NCBI GenBank assembly: GCA_963546395.1
Contig: CAUUMS010000016.1
Span: forward strand, 1-33,957
Direction of reading: 5' to 3'
Length of the DNA stretch: 33,957 bases
Source: Bacteroides_D sp963546395
GTDB taxonomy: Bacteria; Bacteroidota; Bacteroidia; Bacteroidales; CAJPTX01
Notes under the pieces: generated by a model
Seen by the model: only the letters and a program-made list of their open reading frames with translations
The model's database searches: none
What the model was told of the DNA's origin: nothing
Shown: positions 8,306 through 16,141 of the stretch, in pieces
How positions within the stretch are numbered: the stretch's first letter is position 1
Layout: every line of letters begins with the position of its first letter
Position numbers and translations under genes: made by a program

Positions 8306-8785
8306 TTAGCGAATCCTATCCATGCGACGCAGATGATTCCGGTCGCGTATCACCCCACGAGCAGCGAGGAAGTCTAGCGCCAAGGCTATCAGCGGCATGT
8401 AGGCCGTCGTGGTGAGGTGCCCAATGGTCGCATCACCCAGTAGCGATTTCGTCGCGCTAAAGGTGTAGAATTCCAGTCCCATCAGGCAAATCTGTAGCAC
8501 GATAGCAATGATGCTCAGCCGAATTTGCCACGATGTGACCTTGTACAGGAATATGGCCACCACGTTGAGGATGAGACACAGGGGGGCTAGCGCAACGAGG
8601 GGTACTCTCACTAGCTCCAGCAGCCCGCCTTTGGCGTGGATGACCTCCGCAGCCACGGGGCTAGCCCCAAAAAACGATAGGGTCACCTCGGTGACCCCGA
8701 ATATGCGTGCGAATGGGGTGGCTAGCATGATGCCGAGCACCACAGCCGCCAGGAGCCAGTAGATGGTCTGTATTCGTTGAATCAT
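8306..8785 (-). CDS. DUF4293 integral membrane protein
   Basis: A 159-residue protein starting MIQRIQTIYWLLAAVVLGIM, the typical opening of the Bacteroidota DUF4293 family. Four hydrophobic helices are visible (about residues 7-25, 60-80, 85-105, 125-142), with a basic C-terminal tail RDRNHLRRMDRIR. It is predicted to sit in the inner membrane; function unknown. An in-frame extension to 8821 exists, but the family start and the promoter box at 8877 favour 8785. It stands alone, with no close same-strand partner. Confidence 0.85.
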   Translation of the reverse strand: MIQRIQTIYWLLAAVVLGIMLATPFARIFGVTEVTLSFFGASPVAAEVIHAKGGLLELVRVPLVALAPLCLILNVVAIFLYKVTSWQIRLSIIAIVLQICLMGLEFYTFSATKSLLGDATIGHLTTTAYMPLIALALDFLAARGVIRDRNHLRRMDRIR

Positions 8786-8876
8786 CAGATTGCAGGGGTC
8801 TTCTCTTGTTCGTCGTGCCACTCAGTGGCCGTTCATGCCCCTCCCGTGGATTGCGGGGCCTAACTCGCCACTGGGA

Positions 8877-8884
8877 CAAAGGTA
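8877..8884 (-). promoter_or_regulatory. Candidate -7 element for the DUF4293 gene
   Basis: TACCTTTG on the minus strand, an exact Bacteroidota -7 match. A small dyad GGGAG/CTCCC (8892-8905) lies just upstream on the same strand. Predicted leader is about 85 bases. Confidence 0.45.
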
Positions 8885-8952
8885 CAAATTCGGGAGCGTA
8901 CTCCCTTCGTCTCGTGGCACCGCGAGGCCCTAGCTTGAGCGGTGTGTATTAC

Positions 8953-8985
8953 GAAAAACGGGGGCGAGAAATCTCCCGCCCCCGT
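8953..8985 (-). terminator. Intrinsic terminator of the S46 peptidase gene
   Basis: On the minus strand ACGGGGGCG (8977-8985) pairs with CGCCCCCGT (8958-8966), and the stem runs directly into TTTTT. It lies 24 bases beyond the peptidase stop. Confidence 0.88.
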
Positions 8986-9008
8986 CAATGTGTAGCCTTG
9001 TGGCCGTG

Positions 9009-11162
9009 TTAGCGTACGATGTCCATCTCCTCAATGAGGCGCTGGCAGCCAGCGTACTTGGAGATGACGAACAGCACGTAGCGGATATCTACGTTGATGC
9101 AGCGTTGAAGCTCCTTCTCAAATGCGATATCGCCGCTGAGCGACTCCCAGTTCCCGTCGAATGCGCAGCCGATGAGCTGGCCGTAGGCATTCAGCACCGG
9201 GCTACCCGAGTTACCGCCCGTGATGTCGTTCGTGGACAGGAAGTTCACCGGCATCCTCCCGTCAGGCAGGGTGTAGAAGTCGTAGTCCTTGTTGAAGTGG
9301 AGCGACTTCAGTTTCTCGCTCACCGCAAACTCCCAAGACGTGGGGTCATCCTTCTCCATCACCCCTTCGAGGGTCGTGTAGTACTTGTAGTCCACAGCAT
9401 CGCGTGGGCTATAGCCCTTCACCGTGCCGTAGGTGAGACGCATGGTGAAGTTGGCATCGGGGTAGCTGGGGGCACCATTCAGCATGGCGAGCCGCCCGGC
9501 AATGTACAGGCGTTGCCCCTTGCTGATCATCTCACGGGCTTTGAACGTCTCGTTCCGGAACCGATCCATCCCCTTGCGGGTCGCATTGGCTACCTGGAAT
9601 CCCAGGTCGTTCTCCAGGGCCTTCGCCGTTGGCTTCCGCATGAAGGCCTTCAGCTTCTCGTAGTTTACGAATATGGAGGTGGCGAACAGCTTGTTGATGA
9701 ACTTATCAATGTTGCCGCTGTACTTCTTATCTATCAGCTGGTAGAAGGAGGGCAGCGCATCGGCAGACATCTTCTCCTTGAACAGTCGCAGCATGGCGGC
9801 ACTCGACTCCCTGTCGGTGCTGGCATCGTAGTCCTTGAAGTGCTCCTCATACATCAGGCTGTCGGTCATCACCTGGAGATCACGTATCGTGGCCGTGTCA
9901 TTGATTTTGAGGGCCTGTGCCAGACGCACGTAGGACTGGGCCAGGCGGTTGAACTCCATGCCGCCGCGTAGTGCCTCGCTGTAGTACATCAACGTGTGCA
10001 GCGGGCCGTTGAACTCCTCCACGCCCTTATGTATCATCTCCAGTGACGAGCCGTAGAGGTTCACCCTGTCGGGCGATCCGCTCAGCCAGTTGGCGAACTC
10101 CGACTCCTCCTTACGCTTCTCATTCACCACGTCGAGCCGCTTGAGGGCCTCGTTCTGCCCAATGGAGTTCTTCCAGTAGTTGGCGCTCTGGGCGTACTTC
10201 GAGGAGTACTTGATGCGAATCGCCGGGTCGGCATCCATGTGCTTTTTCCACACCGCCTGCTTGATGCCGCGGATGTACGCCCTGTCCGTATTCGTCACGT
10301 CAATGGTCGAGAGCACCTCATACGAGGTCATGTAACGCTGCGTGTGGCCCGGGTTGCCCAGGATCATGGTGAAGTCGCCCTCCTTGTAGCCCGCAATGGA
10401 CACCGATAGGTACTTGCGCGGCTTGTACGGCACGTTATCCTTCGAGTAGTCGGCAGGCTTGTTGTCCTTGTTGGCGTAGATGCGGAACATCGAGAAGTCG
10501 CCCGTGTGGCGTGGGTACATCCAGTTGTCTGTGTCGGCCCCGAACTTGCCGATGGATGAGGGGGGAGCCCCCACCATGCGGATGTCCGTGAACTTCTCGT
10601 AGGTCAGCAGGAAGAACTGGTTCCCACCGTAGTACGACTCCACGGTCGTCTCGTAGTGCGAGTCGCCCTTGGCGGCTTCGGCCAGGGAGTCGCCCACGCG
10701 GGAGATGGTTTGCCACCGCTCCAGCTCACCCATCTCGGGGGTCAGCTTCGCGTTGATGGCATCGGTCACATCCTCCATCGATACGAGGAACGTTACCGAC
10801 AGCCCCGGCGTGGGAATCTCATCCGCCATGCTCATGGCCCAGAACCCATCCTTCAGGTAGTCATGCTCCACCGTGCTATGCTGCTGTATGGCCTCGTAGC
10901 CGCAGTGGTGATTCGTCAGCACTAGCCCCTTGTCAGAGATCACCTCGCCCGTGCACCCGTTGCCGAAGATCACCACAGCATCTTTCAGGCTGGCGTGGTT
11001 CACATCGTAGATGGACTCCGGGGAGATCTGAAGCCCCAGCTTGACCATCGAGTCGAGGTTGTATTTCTTGATGAGCGGGAGCAGCCACATCCCTTCGTCG
11101 GCATGCGCCAGTTGCGCCAGGAATACTCCGGCCGCCAGCAGTAGAATCCGTGTCAATCGCAT
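9009..11162 (-). CDS. dpp7: Family S46 dipeptidyl-peptidase, DPP7 type
   Basis: Secreted/periplasmic serine exopeptidase of 717 residues that releases dipeptides from oligopeptides, central to peptide-based nutrition in Porphyromonas-like bacteria. The start MRLTRILLLAAGVFLAQLAHA is a clear signal peptide. The chymotrypsin-fold triad is visible: His in LTNHHCGYE (His86), an Asp in the following domain and Ser in TGGNSGSPV (about Ser652). The S1-pocket segment reads CAFDGNWES, with Gly (about 670) where Asp/Glu-specific DPP11 carries Arg. By established S46 rules this predicts DPP7-like preference for hydrophobic P1 residues. An open frame extends upstream to 11516 but runs through the tRNA-Ser gene and lacks family similarity, so 11162 is the start. 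Confidence 0.95.
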   Translation of the reverse strand: MRLTRILLLAAGVFLAQLAHADEGMWLLPLIKKYNLDSMVKLGLQISPESIYDVNHASLKDAVVIFGNGCTGEVISDKGLVLTNHHCGYEAIQQHSTVEHDYLKDGFWAMSMADEIPTPGLSVTFLVSMEDVTDAINAKLTPEMGELERWQTISRVGDSLAEAAKGDSHYETTVESYYGGNQFFLLTYEKFTDIRMVGAPPSSIGKFGADTDNWMYPRHTGDFSMFRIYANKDNKPADYSKDNVPYKPRKYLSVSIAGYKEGDFTMILGNPGHTQRYMTSYEVLSTIDVTNTDRAYIRGIKQAVWKKHMDADPAIRIKYSSKYAQSANYWKNSIGQNEALKRLDVVNEKRKEESEFANWLSGSPDRVNLYGSSLEMIHKGVEEFNGPLHTLMYYSEALRGGMEFNRLAQSYVRLAQALKINDTATIRDLQVMTDSLMYEEHFKDYDASTDRESSAAMLRLFKEKMSADALPSFYQLIDKKYSGNIDKFINKLFATSIFVNYEKLKAFMRKPTAKALENDLGFQVANATRKGMDRFRNETFKAREMISKGQRLYIAGRLAMLNGAPSYPDANFTMRLTYGTVKGYSPRDAVDYKYYTTLEGVMEKDDPTSWEFAVSEKLKSLHFNKDYDFYTLPDGRMPVNFLSTNDITGGNSGSPVLNAYGQLIGCAFDGNWESLSGDIAFEKELQRCINVDIRYVLFVISKYAGCQRLIEEMDIVR

Positions 11163-11186
11163 TGTGTTGTAGAGAGTTTTACGGGG

Positions 11187-11194
11187 CAAAGGTT
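11187..11194 (-). promoter_or_regulatory. Candidate -7 element for the S46 peptidase gene
   Basis: AACCTTTG on the minus strand, one base off TAnnTTTG. A second similar box, TACCTTCG, lies at 11213-11220. The leader would be about 15-45 bases. Confidence 0.35.
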
Positions 11195-11293
11195 CGCTCC
11201 TCAGACCCTCCGCGAAGGTAGCACAAGATGATGATACATCGCCCGGAGCCCTGGCATCTCCATACCGCCGCCGGGCCTTTGCCGAAAGTGTTA

Positions 11294-11301
11294 TACCTTC
11301 G
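11294..11301 (+). promoter_or_regulatory. Candidate -7 element for tRNA-Ser
   Basis: TACCTTCG ends 5 bases before the tRNA 5' end; a TTTG occurs 12 bases upstream, shorter than standard spacing. It is a one-base variant of the -7 box seen before other genes here. Confidence 0.35.
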
Positions 11302-11305
11302 CGCT

Positions 11306-11390
11306 GGAGGAATGGCAGAGCGGTCGAATGCGGCGGTCTTGAAAACCGTTGTGCCGAAAGGTACCGGGGGTTCGAATCCCTCTTCCTCCG
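11306..11390 (+). tRNA. tRNA-Ser (anticodon UGA)
   Basis: An 85-base type II tRNA. The acceptor stem GGAGGAA pairs with TTCCTCC, with discriminator G. The D-arm GCA-GAGCGGTCGAA-TGC is followed by an anticodon arm with loop CTTGAAA (anticodon TGA, reading UCA codons). A long variable arm TGTGCCGAAAGGTACC and T-arm GGGGG-TTCGAAT-CCCTC complete it. The long variable arm and overall match to bacterial serine tRNAs make the identity secure. CCA is not encoded. It is not an amber suppressor. Confidence 0.97.
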
Positions 11391-12150
11391 CTGCGGCGGG
11401 TGCAGAGCTGCTGAGTGAGTGGCAGAGCTGCGCGTCCCTAGAGAGCCCAGAGAGCGTGGCGCATGGGGTGTTCTTGCTGCAATCTGTCCCCCTACTTCCC
11501 GCATTTCGCCAGACAAATTCGCTGCCAGGCGAGCGCAGTCGCTACCTCCTTTTGGGGTAGGTGATGGTGTGTTGCCAGCGGGCGAGGGGTATGCTTTTTA
11601 TACCCACTGTGACCTATGCCGTGCGAAGAGCCCCAGGCTCCTTGCGCTTGCGCATGGAGCCTGGGGCTCTTCGGCGTGATGACTCCCGAGCTTCCCGAAG
11701 ATCCTTTACCTCGAGCTCATGCAGCATTTCCCACGTTGGAGAAATCGGATCGCTTATAGGGTAGGGGTAGTGCCTGAGTGCGAAGTACCCCGCGCGACCT
11801 TCCGCATCGTGCATCCCGAGTGGCATTGCAGATGTCGGCATTGCTAGACGATTACTCATGAGCTCGCTCCACTCCTCTATTTTTGCGCATGGCAACCGAC
11901 ACGCCCTCGGGGGTGTGCATTCCTGAAGGGTGTGAGCATTGGTGCATTTGAACAGCAGCATGCCATCACATTCGCGCAGGTCTCCTGCGATTCGGCAGCA
12001 TACAGTGTGGCCCATTTGGTAGCCACTGTCGCCCTGCCGTGATGCGTTGGGGCATCATCGCCTCAGCGCATTACCCTTGCGATTCGTCTGGCCCGCTATT
12101 AGGCACCAGCCGATGGCATGGCTGCGTTACGCGGCTGACGTGCTTACCTC
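11391..12150. other. Gap between tRNA-Ser and esterase-like gene
   Basis: A 760-base stretch without a supported gene. It contains the long hairpin at 11624-11673. One minus-strand frame (11614-12015, 133 codons) runs through that hairpin and shows no family features; I do not accept it as a gene. Confidence 0.4.
11624..11673. terminator. 18-bp perfect hairpin
   Basis: CGAAGAGCCCCAGGCTCC (11624-11641) pairs perfectly with 11656-11673 around a 14-base loop that itself can form a 4-bp stem. It lies between the convergent tRNA-Ser (plus) and esterase-like gene (minus). No T-run follows either arm. It may act as a bidirectional terminator or insulator. Confidence 0.5.
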
Positions 12151-13350
12151 CTACTGTATCGTCTCTCCCTCGTCGCCGCCCTCTTGCCCCAGGAGCCAGA
12201 GGAGGCTTCGGCCAGCGGTGCGTCCCCACTGGCTGAGGTCGCCACAACCCACCGTGCGTCCTAGCGGGAACAAGCGTAGCTCATTGGTTGCGTAGCCTCC
12301 AGCACGTGCAAGCCCTTGTAGCCCGCTGCGATCGTTTCCGTCGGGGAGTGACACCGCAATCCGTTGCGCGGGTCGTTTGCTTTTGGCAGCTCGCGCTCTG
12401 TCTGCCATCCACGTGGCTGCGTTGCCCGGGAGCACCACCACACCGCCCCCCACCTCAGCCGGGCGATCCAGTATCATAGCCATGGCGAGCTCTGCCTTGT
12501 TGCCAGCCCCCATCACGAAGAGCGACTCTCTGCCATCGCGCACCGGGTAGAGCCCTTTGACGAATGAGTGGAGATCCCCCAGCACGAAATCAGTCAACGC
12601 CTTGATGCGCTTGTTGGCCCGACCCTGCTGATCGGCCACAGCGTAAAAATCACGGGTGACAGCCGCAGGTAGATTCACGCTTACCACTATGGCTCCCAAC
12701 GAGCGTCGCGCATTCAGCGAATCCAGCGTTTCATCCAGCCCCCATTCCACGCCCCCGCCCGAGCAGGCATCGAAGGCCTCATCACCGTTGAGCACGTAGA
12801 TGACCGGGTACTTTGCCCCGCCCCTGTGACTCGGGGGGACGTACACATGGCACGACACGCGCACCCCGAGCCCCTTCACCGGCATCGTGGTAGGGATGTG
12901 CCGCACGTGGGGTTTGGCCGTCGTGTTGCGGTGATCCTTGGCCACAATCCAGGTGCCAATGCTCACGTGGGCCTCATTGCCCATGCTGCGAGTCCAGCGG
13001 AACAGCGGCAGCCGCACCCCCTTCTTGTTGCCGGCGCATGGTGCCGGTAGCCCCGTGCACACGGTGTAGCTTATGCTATCGCCCGTCCAGCGCACCTGAC
13101 CCACGTATTGCCCCTGCGCGTTGCGGCGCAGCATGGCGGAGCTATCGTTGCAGGCCCATTGGTTGAAGGCTCCGCGTACGAAGAGGGCCCCGTCGCGGCG
13201 GGTGAGATTGGGTACGCTGTCGCACACCACCGTCACGGTGTGCACCTGCCCTAGGGCCACGTGCGTCATCACCAGCGTCATCGCCCATACCCCCATGGCA
13301 CGTAGGGCCCACCGCCTCATGGAGCCCACCGAGCTGCCCTTTGTTTTCAT
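12151..13350 (-). CDS. Secreted esterase-fold protein (PF00756-like) lacking catalytic residues
   Basis: About 399 residues from the chosen ATG. The N-terminus MKTKGSSVGSMRRWALRAMG plus a following hydrophobic run is a long signal peptide. Residues about 37-140 resemble a starch-binding or E-set module (LFVRGAFNQWACND). From about 160 the esterase D fold follows: CHVYVPPSHRGGAKYPVIYVLNG, then WGLDETLDSLNARRSLGAIVVSVN. The nucleophile elbow, usually GxSxGG, reads GAGNKAE (about 281), and the expected GGHxW active-site His region reads TVGCGDLSQW. Both Ser and His appear missing, so it may bind rather than hydrolyse. A longer frame to 13629 overlaps the channel gene and is unlikely; ATG at 13362 is an alternative start. 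Confidence 0.78.
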   Translation of the reverse strand: MKTKGSSVGSMRRWALRAMGVWAMTLVMTHVALGQVHTVTVVCDSVPNLTRRDGALFVRGAFNQWACNDSSAMLRRNAQGQYVGQVRWTGDSISYTVCTGLPAPCAGNKKGVRLPLFRWTRSMGNEAHVSIGTWIVAKDHRNTTAKPHVRHIPTTMPVKGLGVRVSCHVYVPPSHRGGAKYPVIYVLNGDEAFDACSGGGVEWGLDETLDSLNARRSLGAIVVSVNLPAAVTRDFYAVADQQGRANKRIKALTDFVLGDLHSFVKGLYPVRDGRESLFVMGAGNKAELAMAMILDRPAEVGGGVVVLPGNAATWMADRARAAKSKRPAQRIAVSLPDGNDRSGLQGLARAGGYATNELRLFPLGRTVGCGDLSQWGRTAGRSLLWLLGQEGGDEGETIQ

Positions 13351-13517
13351 GTACAATTCCATAATTTGCGATTGTTTCGTAAGATGATTTACTCGCCCAC
13401 GGATCCTGTGGAGCTCCTGTGGGGTGTACGAGATTCGCCCGTTCCGGGTTTCTTGCGCAATGATGTTCCGCGCCGACCCCTGCGGGGATGCTATGGCTCT
13501 GCGGCGAGTGCGCGCTG

Positions 13518-13532
13518 CACCTCGTTGAGGTG
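13518..13532 (-). terminator. Small hairpin after the mscS-like gene
   Basis: CACCTC-GTT-GAGGTG, a 6-bp stem with a 3-base loop, begins 2 bases after the channel stop codon. It has no T-run, so it is only a weak terminator candidate. Confidence 0.25.
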
Positions 13533-13534
13533 TG

Positions 13535-14851
13535 TTAGGACTTCTCCGGCTCTGCGTGGATGGTGAGGGCTGCGCGCAGGGCACGTTGCACGTCGGCGCC
13601 CGAGGTGTCTTGGTACACCCGCAGCCCAAAGTCGGGCAGTATGGCGTAGAGATGCTCCATCAGCTCGCTCTGTAGGGCCTCGTACGCCACCCACTCTTGC
13701 ACCAGGCTGAAGCAGTACACCTCCAGCGGAATACCCTTGCTGCTGGCTGGCAGAAGACGGGCCATGCAGGTGTCGTTTGAGTCTATGCTAGGGTGGTGGC
13801 GCAGGTAGAGGTTCACGTAGTTGCGGAACACCCCGAGGTTGGTGAATCGCTCGCCGTTCACCCCCACGGACATGTCCACCCCCTGCGCCTCGTTGCGGGC
13901 CGCCATGGCGGCCTCGGTGGCCGATAGGTAGTCTTGCAGCAGCGCGATGCGGTGGAAGTAGGCCAGCTCTTCCCGCGTGCACGTGTGCACCGAGCGCATG
14001 TCCACGGCCATCGACATGCGGATCCGCCGCCCGTTGCTCTCGCTCATCCCCTTCCAGTTCGTCACGCTCTCGCTGATGAGCGCGTAGGTGGGGAACGTGA
14101 CGATGGTGCGATCCCAGTTCTGCACTTTCACCGTGGTGAGCGTGATTTCTAGCACCGTGCCGTCGGCGCTGCGACTCGGCACCACAATCCAGTCGCCAGG
14201 TTTCACTAGGTGGTTCACCGATGCCTGGATGGAGGCCACCAGCCCCAGTATGGCATCTTTGAACACCAGCAGCAGCACTGCGGCCATGGCCCCGAGCCCG
14301 AGGAAGACGTTGAGCGGATTCTTGCCCAGCGCAATGGACACCATCAGAATCCCCCCGAGCATGTAGACGACAATTTGCGCCACCTGCACGTAGGGTTTTA
14401 TGGTGCGCTCCTGCGCGGTGGGCTGCATCAGGTAGATGTCATGCGCCGCGTTGAGAAAGGCGTTGATGGCCCGCAGCGACACGAAGACCATGTACAGCGA
14501 GGCTAACACCCGTAGCGCATGCACTAGCCCCTCTGAGGTGGGGGGCAGCGCATGGGAGGCCATGTATAGCACTAGGGCCCCCGGGGCCAGATGGCTCAGA
14601 TGATGATATACTCGGCGAGCCAGTATGCGGTTGTCCCATTGCGTGGGCGTGCGGCGAGCCAGGGCCCCTCCGCCACGCACCAGCACGAGCCGCGCCGCGT
14701 AGTAGACAGCAATGGCTCCCAGTAGCAGCACTAGCAATCCTGCCAGCGTGGCGAGCACAGGGCCGCACCAGGAGGGGAGGTCGAGGTAGCCCTCCAGCCG
14801 GTGGGTGAGCGACTGGATCAAGCTGTATATCAGGGCCTGCGTTTCGGGCAT
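13535..14851 (-). CDS. MscS-family mechanosensitive ion channel (YbdG-like)
   Basis: A 438-residue inner-membrane channel expected to open under hypo-osmotic stress. Five hydrophobic segments lie in the first 200 residues. The pore-lining helix and beta domain follow as ALGKNPLNVFLGLGAMAAVLLLVFKD, then IQASVNHLVKPGDWIVVPS and GTVLEITLTTVKVQNWDRTIVTFPTYALI. The last element matches the MscS beta-domain signature. A long C-terminal domain of about 170 residues, including RRIRMSMAVDMRSVH, is like E. coli YbdG (MscM-type). The start MPETQALIYSLIQSL has no competing upstream start of value. Downstream, the esterase-like gene follows after 184 bases. Confidence 0.92.
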   Translation of the reverse strand: MPETQALIYSLIQSLTHRLEGYLDLPSWCGPVLATLAGLLVLLLGAIAVYYAARLVLVRGGGALARRTPTQWDNRILARRVYHHLSHLAPGALVLYMASHALPPTSEGLVHALRVLASLYMVFVSLRAINAFLNAAHDIYLMQPTAQERTIKPYVQVAQIVVYMLGGILMVSIALGKNPLNVFLGLGAMAAVLLLVFKDAILGLVASIQASVNHLVKPGDWIVVPSRSADGTVLEITLTTVKVQNWDRTIVTFPTYALISESVTNWKGMSESNGRRIRMSMAVDMRSVHTCTREELAYFHRIALLQDYLSATEAAMAARNEAQGVDMSVGVNGERFTNLGVFRNYVNLYLRHHPSIDSNDTCMARLLPASSKGIPLEVYCFSLVQEWVAYEALQSELMEHLYAILPDFGLRVYQDTSGADVQRALRAALTIHAEPEKS

Positions 14852-15450
14852 TCCGGCAATCCGTGGGGTTTATCCACGCAAAACGTACATCGGGCCACCA
14901 ATGTTCGGGCCGAGCCCCAATTGGTTTACTCGCCGCCGCGAATGTCGTATGCCGACTAGCATCAACGTCCGAACGCCGTGGCAGCACCTACCCCCCGGCC
15001 AGTGAGGCACCGGGGCGCAATGGCTTGAGGCCCATTTGTGGCCCTGCGTTGGTGTGTTGCTGGTATTGATACCATTGATTTTCAGCGTGTAGCGATCTTC
15101 TATCGGGAGCTCTTTGGGGGTGATGAACGGCCTCCTCTTCGCCCCATCGTCACCGTGGAAATGCGCCACCAACACCCTATCAAGTCCGTATTTGGGCCAG
15201 CAAATACGGACTTGGTACGGCGATGCTGCAAAGTGGCCCTAACGCGCCTAGCGGTTTACAGCCGCGGCTTGCGCAGTGCGCGCTGGCGGTACGTGTGGGG
15301 GGATGCCCTCTGCGGAGCTGTTAGAGGCCCAGTCGTCGCCCCACCTCCAGGATGGGGTGTGCGCGCAATGGGCGGGCAAATCGGTGCTGGGGACTACCGA
15401 TCCGAGGCCGATGGTTAACGGGGGGATGCGGAGCGGCGGATGGGGAGTGG
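14852..15450. other. Intergenic region between DUF4783 and mscS-like genes
   Basis: A 599-base stretch with no convincing gene. It contains a 14-bp perfect hairpin at 15181-15214. Short frames on both strands (e.g. 15038-15418 plus) lack family features. Confidence 0.4.
15181..15214 (-). terminator. 14-bp perfect hairpin downstream of DUF4783 gene
   Basis: CAAGTCCGTATTTG (15181-15194) and CAAATACGGACTTG (15201-15214) with a 6-base loop. It is about 235 bases beyond the DUF4783 stop and 330 bases before the channel gene on the minus strand. No T-run is present. Confidence 0.45.
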
Positions 15451-15858
15451 CTAGATGTCGCAGTTGGCAATCTGGATGCCGTGGATGCGCATGTCGCTAT
15501 CCTGCCCCAGGAAGAGGATGGAGACGCGGTAGCGATCCTGGCCCGCAGTGAGCGTCCCGATGAGGTACGTGATGCGGTTGCGACTCCGCTGGTGTTCAAA
15601 CTTGAAATTCGACGGGGGATGCTGGGTGAAAAAATCGTCCAGGTGTTGCTCGGCCTCAGAGGCGGGCACATTCCACACCGTGCCCAGCAGTTTGAGCTCC
15701 ACGCTGGGTTCGAAGTACTGGGCCACCTGGCGGGCGTTGCCCCGCATGAGCCCCTGCTGCACCTCCGACTCTTGCGCCCAGAGATGGCCGCAGGGGGCGA
15801 GTAGGAGCGTGAGCACTACGAGTAGCGTGCTGCCGAATGTGGTGCCCTTGCGCGGCAT
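15451..15858 (-). CDS. DUF4783 exported protein
   Basis: A 135-residue protein with signal peptide MPRKGTTFGSTLLVVLTLLL ending near LWAQE. The mature part starts EVQQGLMRGNARQVAQYFEPSVELKLLG. It then has a PPSNFKFEHQRSR segment and a GTLTAGQDRYRVSILFLG strand region, matching the small NTF2-like DUF4783 family of Bacteroidota. It is likely periplasmic; function unknown. The open frame continues to 15963, and ATGs at 15897 and 15888 are possible, but 15858 places the signal peptide at the N-terminus. It ends at TAG. Confidence 0.82.
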   Translation of the reverse strand: MPRKGTTFGSTLLVVLTLLLAPCGHLWAQESEVQQGLMRGNARQVAQYFEPSVELKLLGTVWNVPASEAEQHLDDFFTQHPPSNFKFEHQRSRNRITYLIGTLTAGQDRYRVSILFLGQDSDMRIHGIQIANCDI

Positions 15859-15931
15859 TGCGTGCTGGGGACGATAGCGATATTCCATGCGTTCCATGCC
15901 TTGATTCCCCCGTGGGCAGGGGCAATTGTCG

Positions 15932-15939
15932 TACCTTTG
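15932..15939 (+). promoter_or_regulatory. Candidate -7 element pointing toward the MFS gene
   Basis: TACCTTTG on the plus strand. If used, transcription would start near 15946, leaving a leader of nearly 200 bases before the MFS GTG. No -33 TTTG at standard spacing. Confidence 0.35.
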
Positions 15940-16141
15940 CGGTGCATTTCGGCGGGTGTTCACCCTATAGAATGGCTACGTGGATGGGGTGAAAATGTTC
16001 CGTCGGGGTGCTTATCGACAGTCGGATGATGGAGCGTGGACGAGTAGGATGGGCGGTGCCACTCTCTGGGCCCAACGCAGCCTGGGGTGAGGCCGGGCGC
16101 ACCTGGGGGCTCGCGGAGGTGCTGTAACGGGAACGCTGATC

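Noticed and set aside
8988..9971. 327-codon frame on the plus strand
   Set aside because: It lies antisense to the well supported S46 peptidase gene and shows no family features.
9009..11162. DPP11 (Asp/Glu-specific) identity for the S46 peptidase
   Set aside because: The S1 specificity position carries Gly in FDGNW instead of Arg.
11163..11516. N-terminal extension of the S46 peptidase frame
   Set aside because: It reads antisense through the tRNA-Ser gene, and the real signal peptide starts at 11162.
11614..12015. 133-codon open frame on the minus strand between tRNA-Ser and the esterase-like gene
   Set aside because: Its end runs through an 18-bp perfect hairpin, it has unusual Cys/Arg-rich composition, no family resemblance and no ribosome site.
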